A DNA stretch of 64,000 nucleotides, from positions 11,442,235 through 11,506,234 of the forward strand of contig CM064868.1 of the NCBI GenBank assembly GCA_032719365.1, in the 5' to 3' direction. This DNA is from Prinsepia uniflora. Lineage: Eukaryota > Streptophyta > Magnoliopsida > Rosales > Rosaceae. This document shows positions 25,983 through 39,270 of the stretch, one piece after another. A program made the translations under genes and the position numbers. Numbering within the stretch: the first letter of the stretch is position 1; every line of letters begins with the position of its first letter. The notes beneath the pieces were generated by a model, which saw only the letters and a list, made by a program, of their open reading frames with translations, ran no database searches and had not been told where the DNA came from.

Positions 25983-26843
25983 TTTTTTTATTCTGAGCAC
26001 TCAAAGTTTTAGGGTTTTATGCGGAGTGAGTGCTGAGGTGGTTCACAGAGAAGGAGAGAGCAAGCGAAGAATTTCAGTTATCAGTTCTAAGCTACTTTAT
26101 ACCCAACGGTTCCAACCCTAGTGAGCAGTTAACGCCCTCGCGTCCTAAGCTAATAGATGTATTCGATGGGATTGTGCCGAAACACTGCCACGTATTCGGT
26201 GCATCCTGGCCCCAAAGGCAAACATCTGGTAGACAGGATTTGATTTTTGATTGGATAACTCAATAAAAAAATGAAAAACATAGATGAGTTTTCAATATAA
26301 AGGGGATTAGAGAGGGCAATTTCTTATTTAATTTCATGTAAGTCTTATCAAGAAAAAAAATCAATTTTTCCTCTTAACTTTTGTGAAACTCAAAATCATT
26401 AGAATATTGTGAAGCTACTATGTAGCTCATAATTTTCAAAATATCCAAATTGTCTCTGACAATAACATTAATGGCTTACAGACACCTACATATTAAATAA
26501 TATATTTATCAGCTAAATACTTTATTTAATTGGGTTAAAAATCTTCATAATATTAATATTCTCTAGGAGAATTCATTGTCATTATTATTAATATTAAATT
26601 ATCATAATTGTCATCATAATAAGCAATTATTATAATTATTAACTAATATATCTAAAAAAATTATTTATTAATTACAAAATCAATGGACCATTCAGAACAC
26701 TTCATGGCTCCCAAGGATTCTCCAAAAATAGAGACGTTCATTTCACTTTCAAAGATAATTTGATTTAACGCTACTTAAACACTTTTGATTTCTCCCTCAA
26801 AGTTAACTTAAACATTGGAGTATTCTTGGTCGAACAACCCTAA
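25983..26843. other. OLA1 promoter and AT-rich intergenic DNA
   Basis: The first roughly 150 bp should hold the OLA1 5' UTR and core promoter (minus strand). From about 26280 the sequence is very AT-rich, with ATTATT/AATATT runs at 26500-26670. No gene or transposon ends were recognised. Confidence 0.5.
26009..26017 (-). promoter_or_regulatory. telo-box in the OLA1 5' leader
   Basis: Minus-strand AAACCCTAA lies 27-35 bp upstream of the OLA1 start codon. Telo-boxes are common near the transcription start of plant genes for translation and ribosome factors, which suits a ribosome-associated ATPase. Whether it lies in the promoter or the transcript is not known. Confidence 0.45.
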
Positions 26844-27207
26844 AGTAACACCCTGAATATTCGAGAAAATGAAAAAAAATGACCATTTGCCCCTAAAAAG
26901 TCAAATGACGACTGTGCCCTTGGAAGTCAAGATGTTGACTTTTGATCGGAAAACTTTTTGGACAATTCCAAAGGACCTTTATGAAGGTCTCAAACTCCTG
27001 AACACATAGATAGACGACACGCTACATTCGGAGTTCGGAAAAGAATATTATGGTTCAAAAAGTGTTAGGGGGTATTATGGTAATTTTGGCATTAAGGACA
27101 TTTTTGTAATTTTCTAAAGAAGTCTAGAATTGTCTCAAATGCCCCTGAAATCTCCCTCCCTTCAGACTCCTTCATCGACCTAGTGTCTTTATATGGGTGT
27201 AAGGTGC

Positions 27208-27250
<43 letters not shown>

Positions 27251-28408
27251 TAGTTTGGTGGGGAGAAGCTGAATAAGTGTAAAATGTGAACAACTCGCCA
27301 CCGTGAGGGAAAATGAGAGGCCAGGGGGAAAGAATGAAGAGGAAAAGGAAGAACATAAAGAAAGAGGGAGAAGTAAGTGGGATTTGGGAAGAAAAAAAAA
27401 ACAATGTGGGAAATGAAGAACCCATGAGTTCCATCTTTGGGGTTTCAGTTGGTTATAGAGAACGGTTGAAAAACCTCTGGACTCCATGGCCGAAAGGCCA
27501 TGATCCTTGGACAACACATTTCATGTAAGTTTCTACTATTCTAAGTTGATAGACCTCCTCTAGAGTTTGTTACGAGTAGACTAGACTTGAAAGTATTGAA
27601 AATGAGCGAAAATGAAAAAGTTATGGTCAGGTCCAACTCGCGAGTTGCGGTTGACCCGATTGCAAGAAACGGGTCGACGACTCAAGGTTGAAGATGACCT
27701 CTAATATGCCCGTGAAGCCCACGTGCATGGGACTTTCGGCGGCGCATGGGTGTGCGTTCAACACGGAAAATGTTCCTCATTCTTTTCTGAGTTTAATAGT
27801 TCAAAAATCAAGTGAATTGGATATTGTTTGAAAAAGTTGTGGCCGTCCAAAGTTTGTAGTGTTTAAAATAAGTTTCCTCGTTGGTCCAATTATTGGAGGC
27901 GAATTAAGGACTTAACTATAAACCTAAATTAATCTAATTAAACTTATGGAAACGAATTATGACAAATGGAATGATAAAAAGGGCGACTTATGTGGGTATG
28001 GTGAGTATGTTCATATGTTGAATTTGCTTAATTTGTAAAGAATTTAACACTTACTTATGGATTCCTATATCATTATAGTTATACTTTATTTTGAGTATTA
28101 GCATATCCTATAGTCACATAGGAAGACATATGGTGATGAAGTTTAGTGAAGGATCATAGGTTAATGTGATTGATAACTTGAACCTAATTCAACGATTCTT
28201 ATGGTTAATGGAAATGAACGTTGAGAAGAATTGTGGAGTTACACTTATTTCATGATCTTGGTTACATATATTTATGGTCTTGGTTATGGTTAGAGAATTG
28301 GGAATTGTGATTAGGTATTTGAACAAGTAATCAATGGTCTAGTTTGGTAGTTTTATATGTTTAATTAGAGAACTTATAAGTTGCACCATAGTATATTAAG
28401 GAGATTTT
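26844..28408 (+). mobile_element. LTR (AT-rich family), copy 1
   Basis: From AGTAACACCCTGAATATTCG (probably TGTAACACCC with a mutated T) to about 28408 this closely matches 37349-39190 in order and orientation. It holds a short (TG)n(AG)n tract, an ATAGACGACACG version of the LTR core (about 27011), and a run of ATG/TTA-rich sequence. It stops where element B's LTR begins (GATTTT|TGACAAGACCC). The frames with His/Thr runs at 27092-27517 are the reverse strand of the simple repeat. Whether it is a solo LTR or one end of a larger element cannot be settled. Confidence 0.6.
27208..27250 (+). repeat. (TG)n-(AG)n microsatellite
   Basis: About 11 TG units followed by about 10 AG units. It occupies the same position in the LTR as the much longer (TG)n tract at 37590-37907. 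Confidence 0.95.
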
Positions 28409-28908
28409 TGACAAGACCCATCCCTAAACCTTTAGATTAACGTGGGATGACCTACTCCCGTCTGACACCACGTATTAGACCAAGGATACTACTGTAACCC
28501 ACTCGTGATTTCTAGAGTACACAACTTCATGTGATGCCTCGATCTTTACTACAGCCCGCATCCGCGATCAACATAGAGGGTGCCAAAACCAATAAAACGT
28601 GAGAATTGGGAATTGTGATTAGGTATTTGAACAAGTAATCAATGGTCTAGTTTGGTAGTTTTATATGTTTAATTAGAGAACTTATAAGTTGCACCATAGT
28701 ATATTAAGGAGATTTTTGACAAGACCCATCCCTAAACCTTTAGATTAACGTGGGATGACCTACTCCCGTCTGACATCACGTATCAGACCAAGGATACTAC
28801 TGTAACCCACTCGTGATTTCTAGAGTACACAACTTCATGTGATGCCTCGATCTTTACTACAGCCCGCATCCGCGATCAACATAGAGGGTGCCAAAACCAA
28901 TAAAACGT
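28293..28908 (+). repeat. 308-bp tandem duplication
   Basis: 28293-28600 and 28601-28908 are nearly identical (differences seen include CACCACGTATTAGACC against CATCACGTATCAGACC). Each unit joins the last 115 or so bases of the AT-rich LTR to the first 190 or so of element B's LTR. The duplication therefore occurred after B inserted and is a local tandem event rather than a transposon product. Confidence 0.9.
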
Positions 28909-30422
28909 GTGAGTGGACAAAAATAAACAATTTGGAAAACCAATTTCTGAAATCATCATTTAACCCTCCATTTTATAAAGAATGAATGCATAATCAATTA
29001 AATCATTATTTTCTAATAGAACAGTACATATGAAAACAAATAGCTTTCATTGTAAATCCAACATATGTGAAAACTTCTTAACAAAAGCAATAGTTAAAAA
29101 CATTTGTGACCTATTCTCATATCCCATATATGTCTCATACCATCATATCATCATCATCATCAGTCACGATATCCAAGCAACGCGTGCAAATAAGCTCCAG
29201 GACAGCTCACGTCCGAGTACGTCGTCGTGAACACATCTACGACCGATGTTCATATCGTTATGAACATGTCAACGACCAATCTCATACATCATAAGAACTC
29301 TTGAGTCGAGCCTCCCATGGCTGCTCGACAATAGGCAGTACATCATGACCTGTTCACGGGGGGTGGGAGGGCATTTGGGAGGCAAGCAACATACCATAGG
29401 GTCCTCTCCGAGGAAACACATTCACAACTGGAGGCCCTCTTCAGGGAAACACATTCCTACCGGAGCCATATTAATCATCACGGAGAATGGTAATAGTAAA
29501 AATAGTGAAAACGCATATTCATAAACTGTTGTATTTCAAATCAAATCAGTTGTTTTGCATAAGGTCTCAGCCCAAAACATGGTTTCCAGAACATCATAAA
29601 AACAGTGTCCAGTCCTCATTTCAAAATACTCAAAATCATTTCTCAAATCCGAAAACCATCATACAATCACATTTGACTCCAAATCCAAGTCAAACTCATT
29701 ATCCAACTGGGTCTCAAGCCCAAAATACCATTTTCACGCAAATCTATAAAAAATTTCATTTTCAAACCATGATCAAACCAATATATAAATCTTTATGCAA
29801 TTCATCATTCAAAACAATATGCAAACCTTGCATTTCAAACCATGCTCATAAAATCATTAAAACATATATGCATGCATCATTTATAAATCAAAGTCCACTC
29901 ACACACGGTTCATCCTGTGTGCTCAAAACACGAGCCGTAAGCCAATCTGAAGCTTCCAGAAAGTCCAGGCCTACCCAAATCACATCTGATGGTCACTAAC
30001 AATCAAAATAAGTTCGTATGTAAACACCCCGTCTAAACCCCGGTACAGTAAACGTGTCACGAACAGGCTTTCTGAGGAAAAAACCTCCAATTCGCTAACC
30101 AAACGATATCTGATTGACCTGAAACCACTACCATTGGATTCAAATCGTCGAAACCTTTTGAACAAGATCGGGTTGATCTTGAAATTTGTTCCCAAGTGAC
30201 CTTACGAGCTGGTCAAAGTTCACACGTGTTTTGTCAACGCTGATGTCACTGTTGACGTTGGGCCTAGTTGACGTCAGTCTGACAACCTGGAAACTCCTGA
30301 CAGCCTGCCACGTGGCACCCCTCGCTGAAGTTACTACTAACGTCATCACTGCCACGTGTACTGCCATGTCACTCTCATATCTCTAAAATGTTGCCATGTG
30401 GCACCACCTGACTGGTCCTCGT
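28409..30422 (-). mobile_element. 3' LTR of element B, 3' portion
   Basis: Minus-oriented LTR whose CA end (TGACAAGACCCATCCC on plus) is at 28409; its first 190 or so bases are duplicated (see the tandem duplication). It includes CTCAGCCCAAAACATGG-type repeats and, at 30222-30420, a cluster of ACGT-core motifs: ACACGTGT at 30222, CCACGTGG at 30308 and CACGTG at 30353. It is interrupted at 30422 by another LTR plus a TRIM and resumes at 33442. The frame 29487-29999 (170 residues) has no recognisable domain and lies within LTR sequence. Confidence 0.6.
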
Positions 30423-32722
30423 TGACACGACACATCCCAATCCTCCCGGGATTAATGAGGGATGTGCCATGCTCCTATCTGACAAGAAATTTCAGACAAG
30501 GGATAACTCACACCTCAGCCCGTTCGGGGCTTCCAGAGCGCTCTAGGATCGGTGGAGGAGTGTGATGTCTCGGTCTCCGCTACAGTCCGCATCTGTGATC
30601 AACCTGAAGGGCATTAAAACCATTAATAGCTATGAGTGGACAAAAATTAATAGTTTAATAAAAACACATTTCATAAGAAGACATTTATGCCCTTCACTAA
30701 AAAAACATGCATGTATTCAAAAACCAGTAATCAAACCATTCACTTTAATTAAATCATTAGGGCCTTAGCCAAAACCATAAATCCAGGTATGTGGGAACTG
30801 ATCCCAAAACCGTAAATCCAATCATGTGGGCCACTGCCCAAAACCACCACCACTGAAATACCATTTCATAAATCCAATAAATCTGAAATCCAAATACATA
30901 ATCCAGTAAATCCATAAATCACAATCCAATCAAACACTATTATATACCAATCTTCGGCATCCCAGATGCCTGACGTCTAATAATAGCAATCATGCTTCTA
31001 TGTCACTCGGTAGGATGGCCCCTCTCAAGTAATGCCTGACATCCCAGATGTCATGTCTAGAGCTACGTGTGCCCCTCGGTCTCAACCGAGTCTCCCCAAG
31101 GTCCACCTAGGTCAAAGACCCTCCTTGGGGGGGGGGGGGGGGGGGGGGCGATATCATACCATCAGGATAGTATATGGAAATCATTTCATAAATCCTTTCA
31201 AAACTTTCAAAGGGCCTTTTCCCGAAATACCGTTTCCATAAACCACCGCAAATCCATAAATCTAATTTCCCAAATCCAAATCCATTTAGGGTTTCCGAAC
31301 CCGAAATCACATTTTATAAACCATAAATGGGACTCATGCCCGATATCATAACTAATTGGGCCTCTATCCCGATCATGTAAACCAAATGGCCCTCCAGCCC
31401 GATATCTCATTAAATCAAATGGATTTCAAGTCCGATAGTTTCCAAATCAAATGGGTCTCATACCCGATTCCATATTTCCAATTCCCAAAACCATTCCATT
31501 AACTCATCATAGAAATACCAGCACATATACACACAATATAAAACCATAAATCTTGAAATACATGCAAATACGTAAATACCGAATACCACAATCATATTCA
31601 TAGAAATCATATAAATATATATAACATATAAAACAGTTATGCATGCATCACATTTATGAAACCAATGTCCACTCACAGACTGTCCTAGATGTCGCCTCGA
31701 TGCGCGTGCCATAAGCCATCCGGGCTAAATCACCATCTTTGGAACTTCCTGACCTATAATCGAAAATTCGAAGCCCAGATTTCCTCCATCGTGTTCTTCT
31801 GATTCTAGTCACCTCTGGCTTCGATGCCAGACCCATTGAGTTCGTCTCGACCTCAGGAACATCATCATAATCATCAAATTGATCAGTAACCACCAAAAAC
31901 CATTCCACCATTTTTAACCGAAAACAGGGCTCAAGAGTTGGGGCTTACCACGCCGTCGTTGCTCCGCCGTGGTCATCGCCCTCATCGTCTCGATGTCCAC
32001 TCTCTTTTTCATTCACGAGCCATCATCTTTGGATGAAGGATTGAAGATGTTGTATAGGATAGGTTCACGGGTTTCGGGTTCTCACTCACCTCCGCTATGA
32101 CCGTGGCTGCTCAGCCTCCTCCTAACTCCCTGGTTCACTCTCACACACTCACTTACACTTCCAGTTGATGAAGATGAAGATAATGGAGGAATAGAAAGGT
32201 GAGATGATATGGGTTTGTGTGTTTGTATGCTTGAGTTACGAAGAAGATGAAGATGACACACGGGGATGGAAGAGAGATATGTGGGAAATAATAAAATATA
32301 TTTTAATAATAAATTACCCAATCAAAACCAGATCCCTTTTTTAAGGAAAGTGACCAATAGGACTTGTCACTCATTCAAGGGCCCCACATTAATTAATTAA
32401 CCACTCAGATTTAATTAATACTTAATTCAAATCCCGAGACGTTAATTAACCCGATTTCGATCTCGTGACCATAACTTCCTCGTTCGACGTCCAATTTCGA
32501 CGTGCTACTTGTCTACGAACTCGTGTCGTTCTGATCTACGCCACGATCATCGGTCCTTGTATGTTTGACTCCTCGAGTCAAAAGTTAACATTTTATCCAA
32601 TTTTAGGGGTAAAACGATCATTTTACATCGTCCGTCTGAATTCTCTCGAAAAATTTCTGATTAGTTACGTTAATCCATAATTAATTAATATTTAATCTCG
32701 ATTTTCGGGACGGTTCGTTACA
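30423..32722 (-). mobile_element. LTR inserted in element B's LTR
   Basis: Plus-strand ends TGACACGACACATCCC… and …GACGGTTCGTTACA give TG…CA termini in minus orientation, 2300 bp. It shows the same block order as A's LTR: CTACAGTCCGCAT, CTGAAGGGCATTAAAACC, AAACATGCATG, GTCCACTCACAGAC, and a GACGTGCTACTTGTCTACG core at about 32500. The left flank is CTCGT (30418-30422). On the right it runs into a TRIM, after which B resumes with CACGT (33442-33446), a four-of-five match to the left flank. No coding domains. Confidence 0.65.
31127..31148 (+). repeat. 22-nt G homopolymer
   Basis: Uninterrupted run of 22 G within the inserted LTR, at a position where related LTRs have a short G stretch after GACCCTCC. 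It can form G-quadruplex structures. The exact length may be a sequencing or assembly estimate. Confidence 0.9.
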
Positions 32723-32733
32723 ACTGCCAGTCT

Positions 32734-33441
32734 ATCAGGACCCGACTCTAGCACGATATTGTCCGATTTGGGCCTCCCTGCCCTCACGATTTTCCCTGCC
32801 CTCACGATTTTGTTTTTGGGAGCTCACGGTGCAACTTCCTAGGGGGTCACCCATCATGGAATTGCAGCAGCCTCAACTCGCTTAACTTTGGAGTTCCCAC
32901 CTAACCCAAAGCCAATGAGCTCCAAAAAGGCCTCGTGCTAGATAGGTGTGTGCCTAAAACTTTAAGGCACACCACCAATCCCCTCCCATACTATTCCCCT
33001 AGCAGAAATGTGGGATCGTTCACCATTTCCTCCAAGACACGGGTCTTGCAATCCACCCCCTTAAGGCCCAACGTCCTCGCTAGCACACTTGCCGGTCGGA
33101 GTCTAGCTTTGATACCAATGTGTCAGGACCTGACCCTCCTCGGCCAGGACCCGACTCTAGCACGATATTGTCCGTTTTGGGCCTCATTGCCCTCACGGTT
33201 TTATTTTTGGGAGCTCACGGTGCAACTTCCTAAGGGGTCACCCATCATGGAATTGCACCAGCCTCAACTCACTTAAATTTGGAGTTCCAACCGAAACCAA
33301 AGCCAATGAGCTCCCAAAAGGTCTAGCGCTAGATAGGTGTGTGCCTACACCTTTAAGGCACACCATCAATCCCCTTCTAGACCATTCCCCTCGCAGGAAT
33401 GTAGGATTGTTCACCGTTCCCTCCAGGACACGGGTCTTACA
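32734..33441 (-). mobile_element. TRIM, second copy (two LTRs, PBS, PPT)
   Basis: Minus-oriented miniature LTR element. 5' LTR about 33120-33441 (start TGTAAGACCCGTGTCC on minus, end CTGACACA…). Next to it lies a primer site reading TTGGTATCAAAGC, an interior of roughly 60 bp, a polypurine tract CCTTAAGGGGGTGGAT (minus), and a 3' LTR from about 33050 down to about 32734. It has no coding capacity, as expected for a TRIM. The left end has decayed (CTATCAGG in place of TGTCAGG), so no perfect target duplication is seen. It sits 11 bp from the terminus of the neighbouring LTR. Confidence 0.75.
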
Positions 33442-34591
33442 CACGTGGTCTGACAGTGCTGAAGTGGACTTGCCACGTCACTTGACACGTCAGCATGACA
33501 ATCTTGACAACCCTCTAACACACTGCCATGTGGCACCACCTCACTAGTCCATATGGTCTGATAGCGCTAATGTGGCACTACCACGTCGATGCTGACTCAT
33601 CCTGACACCTCGCCACGTGTCACCACATGGTTGGCCACGTGGCCTGACAAGATGACGTAGCATCCACGTCATCATCATCAACCTCTAGTCGGGTCAACCT
33701 GTTTCACTATAGCGAGTCGTTCGACCTGTGACCTTGATTCCAACTCGTTCTACACCATTTCTCAACCAAAACCCCCAATTCTTCTTCCATTCTACTAGTC
33801 TCTCACCCAAAAAATGAACTACAAGGTTAAAATCCAACAAACAAACCTGAAATTGCCTGGCCAAGCTTCAATCTTCACAACCAAAGTTTGAACTACTCCT
33901 AGAGCCAGTCCAGTCATCCATTTTCATTCATTTTGGTCCTTGTGAACTCATACGAACTCAAGGAATAAAACTCAGTCATCAAAATCATGTTACCAAATCA
34001 AACTTCCATTTTTGAAACTCACGGGTTATCTGGTTTTCACGGTTTCTGGCTAACCACCGTAGCTTTACCGCGTATGCCATCCCACTCAATCTCTCAACCT
34101 CTTCCTCACTCTTAGTCTCTCTCATCCAGCACCAGGTGCTGAGGTCCAAGAAAAAGATGGAATGGGTTTTGGTTTTAGGTGGGAGAGAAACAAAGAAAGA
34201 AGATGGTGCCTGAATATGGGGTAATGAACCAATGGGATGAGTGACACTTGTCACTCATCTATTGGTCCAGAACTAGATCTTTTGGGCCACTAACAAACAA
34301 ACAACTTTCTAACTTCCTCGTAAAACGTGTCATCAAAAATTTGATCGAATCGTTCTAGACCTGTAAATTTCCCGTATGATGTCCAAATTTGATGTGCCGC
34401 TTGTCTACGTGATCGTAATCTCTCGATCTACGTAAAATACCACGTTCTACGTGCAATTGGCCCCTCGGGTCAAAAGTAAACAATTTTCCCGTCTAGGGGA
34501 AAAATCATCATTTCACCTCGACTAATCCCGATTAGACTATTAATCCTTGAACAACCTCGATAATCACAAAATTTCAGAACGGGTCGTTACA
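33442..34591 (-). mobile_element. 3' LTR of element B, 5' portion
   Basis: Continuation of B's LTR; its TG terminus is at 34591 (GAACGGGTCGTTACA on plus). The first 230 bp continue the ACGT-core cluster: CACGTG at 33442, 33614 and 33636 (the last inside the palindrome GGCCACGTGGCC, 33633-33644), plus several CCACGTC motifs. A GATGTGCCGCTTGTCTACG core is near 34391. Confidence 0.6.
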
Positions 34592-34604
34592 ATCTACTCT
34601 TCTT
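34592..34604 (-). other. polypurine tract of element B
   Basis: Minus strand AAGAAGAGTAGAT directly before the LTR start, comparable to the tracts of A and C. It fixes B's orientation. Confidence 0.6.
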
Positions 34605-36480
34605 AAAGAATTTCGTCCTTGAAATTCACTATAGAAATTTTTTCGTCGAAGTTCGTATTGATCTCTCACCAAACTGTGGAAATCCTTTTCCAATCTATGA
34701 AGGAAGAGCCACATGGTCACGTCCACGTCCAACATCTATCCATAGTACGCATACCGAAATCAAACGTCACTCGACGTTAACTATGATCCAACAGTCAATG
34801 CCGAATCTCTACTCATCCCCAGTGATCCAACTGTCGCTCGAATCTCCACCGCTCAAATCTCAAGTCTCACTCAAGGCATCGACGTTTGTCGCTCTCACCT
34901 GTCATCCATGCAGGTGCATTCATAATCCAGTCTGACATTCTGCTCTTGCTGGGCAATCACAAGTCCTTTGTCACTAGACGGTCTCTAACCGTTAATCACA
35001 TCCACGACGCACCGTCTTGTCAAGCTGGTAACCTACAACTCCACTGTTTCCATTCAAGTTCCTTATCCACATCTGACTCGTACTAGAGTCCTCTTACACT
35101 ACCTCATCTCACTTAGCTACCAACGTTGTGATCCTAACTCCTCTCAAGTCTCAAACTGATATTTCACTCATCCTTGCTCTAGTTGACATAATCATAACTC
35201 AGTTTCACTAGGGTTCCTCTGGCCCACAACCATGGCCTTGAGCTCCAAGTTCGCACAATAACTGAACCCTCTAAAGCCACTATGTGCTAACGCACAGTAT
35301 TTGACACCTGTTCTAAATACCTTAATGAACAGTCAAACTTCTATTTAATCTGACTATCGTATCACATCAATCTCGGTTCGACTATCACCTGGTTACCATG
35401 CTAATCATGGCCCGACATTAGACCATGTCTATCCGGTCTCAAATCCAAAAAAATCACATACTGAATTCAAATCCTTTCCAAGTTCTTCTGGTCACTTGAC
35501 CAACACTCGAGACATGTCCAACACGTGTTCTCGGAGAACTCCAAAGACCAACCGACTTATGCCTATGAAGACGTACCAATCCAAGCCTCTACCTCCATCC
35601 TGATGATGTGAAGGGTCGGATTATGAAATTGTGCTATAATCATCCAGTCCAACGATACTAGTCTCACATACTGCAATCATGGGGAATTCCATAACTAAAT
35701 GCTTGTATTACTCAACCAATCCGAGAGACTCCAAATCTTCGTTATCGTGGTTTGTTTACACTAATCCCAAAACCACCTCGATCCTCCGAGGTTCCACACT
35801 ACTCTTCTCAGCAGAAATAAACCCATAATACCAACATGGATCCACCAACACTGATACTTACTCAAAATTAGGTGACACCAAGCACCTTTTGTTCCTCAAC
35901 TCATTCAAATTTTGGCCCACAGTTAGTTCAACTGCTACAAGCTTATACATCCATGAATTCAAGAGGTGACGAACAAATGAAGAAGGTTCACTAAGCACTC
36001 TATAGTAAAGCATACTCGTTCCACACCAGCTCCCTGTCCAGCTGCCTTGTCAAATCTAACTCTCAAGGTTCCATCCAACTACAAAGAAGGAACACTGGGG
36101 CTCCCCAAAGTGGCATTCCAAGTCAAATGAACCCGAAATCCACTAAATCTTGCAGCTGAACCCTCAATTCTCCTACTTTGTCGGTACCATCCGACATGGG
36201 TTTACAAAATCGATTGAGTACCCGAAACCTCATCCTAAGGTAGCAACCCTATAAATCCTCCGACAACACATCCAGAGATTACTTCACAACTGATATCTCC
36301 CCAAGCTCACTGAGATATCTAATAACATTGCAACATGTGCCTCAATATCCATAATAGCCATTCTGTAGTATCTTCCTAGCCTCCAAGCAGTAACTTACTT
36401 GGTAGTCTCATCCAAAATCGCAGATATCACTATCTGCCATCAACCCTGTGCAGACCAATCCAAGAAGCACACTGCTATTG
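34605..36480 (-). mobile_element. internal region of element B (truncated, noncoding)
   Basis: Homologous to the interiors of A and C; for example 35836-35860 matches about 5036-5060. No gag or pol domain and no open frame over about 70 residues. It ends abruptly at 36480, about 500 bp short of where A has its primer site, so the 5' end and 5' LTR of B have been deleted. Confidence 0.6.
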
Positions 36481-37348
36481 TGACGACCTAGAAATTCAAA
36501 AAAAGGAAAAATTGGAAAATTTAGAAGGAAATGACAATTTTGCCCCTGGGTTATAGGGTCAAAAGTTGACTTTTTGTTAGGGATACTTTTTGGACCTTCC
36601 GTAAAGACCGTTGTGTGGGTCTCGAGACACTGAGTTCGTAGACAGGCGGCAAGCGAAAATTGGAGTTATGATGAATAAGTTACGGGTCTCAAACGGTGAG
36701 GGGCAATTTGGTCATTGTGTAAAGAAGGGAAAAATGGTAATTTGGCTAGGCATTGGCTGATTCAGCCATGTTTAGTGACTCACCCCTTTGATCTTGTGAC
36801 ACATGGCATGTTTAAATCTGCGGTGAGTGGCATTTGGCCTTGTCAGCCGTGTATGTGTGTGACATGAATAAACAACAATGTGGTATGAACAAACAACAAG
36901 AAAAAACAGGGGATGTGTGATCCAATACCCTCCACACCACAACTCATCGTGAATTACTGAGACATTGATTTATGGAGAGAATTAGAGAATGACAATAGAG
37001 AAAAAAGTCGAGAGAAAAAGGGAGAAAAAAACTTAGTAAACCCGAAAGCCAAACACGTAGGAATTCAAATTCTTTAAAAATCGAATTTGAATTTATAGGC
37101 CGTGATGCTTCAAACTGAGATTAGTTTGAGACTTCCGGAACTAATTCGATCAGAATCACCTCAAGAATGAAGGAAATTGGTGTTCTTTTGGCAATCCCGA
37201 AATCACTTAAGAATGAAGAAAATTGGTGCTCTGTATGAAATCACTTAAGTAAACTAAGAAAATGCGGAATCCCGAAATTGTTTATGTGAGAATGAAAATG
37301 AGATTAGTTGTTTTAAATTTCGAGGACAAAATTGTTTAAGTAAGGAGA
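36481..37348 (+). mobile_element. LTR/internal remnant ending in a polypurine-like tract
   Basis: Begins TGACGACCTAGAAATTC, a decayed gypsy-type LTR start, and includes the core GTAGACAGGCGGCA (about 36640). It ends with TTTCGAGGACAAAATTG…AAGTAAGGAGACC, which resembles the sequence just before a 3' LTR in chromovirus-type elements. It looks like a shortened mosaic of an LTR start fused to the end of an internal region. No coding domain. Confidence 0.4.

Positions 37349-39270
<1,922 letters not shown>

Noticed and set aside
29487..29999. 170-residue open frame on plus
   Set aside because: It crosses LTR repeat units, is low in complexity, and runs opposite to the LTR's transcription; no known motif.
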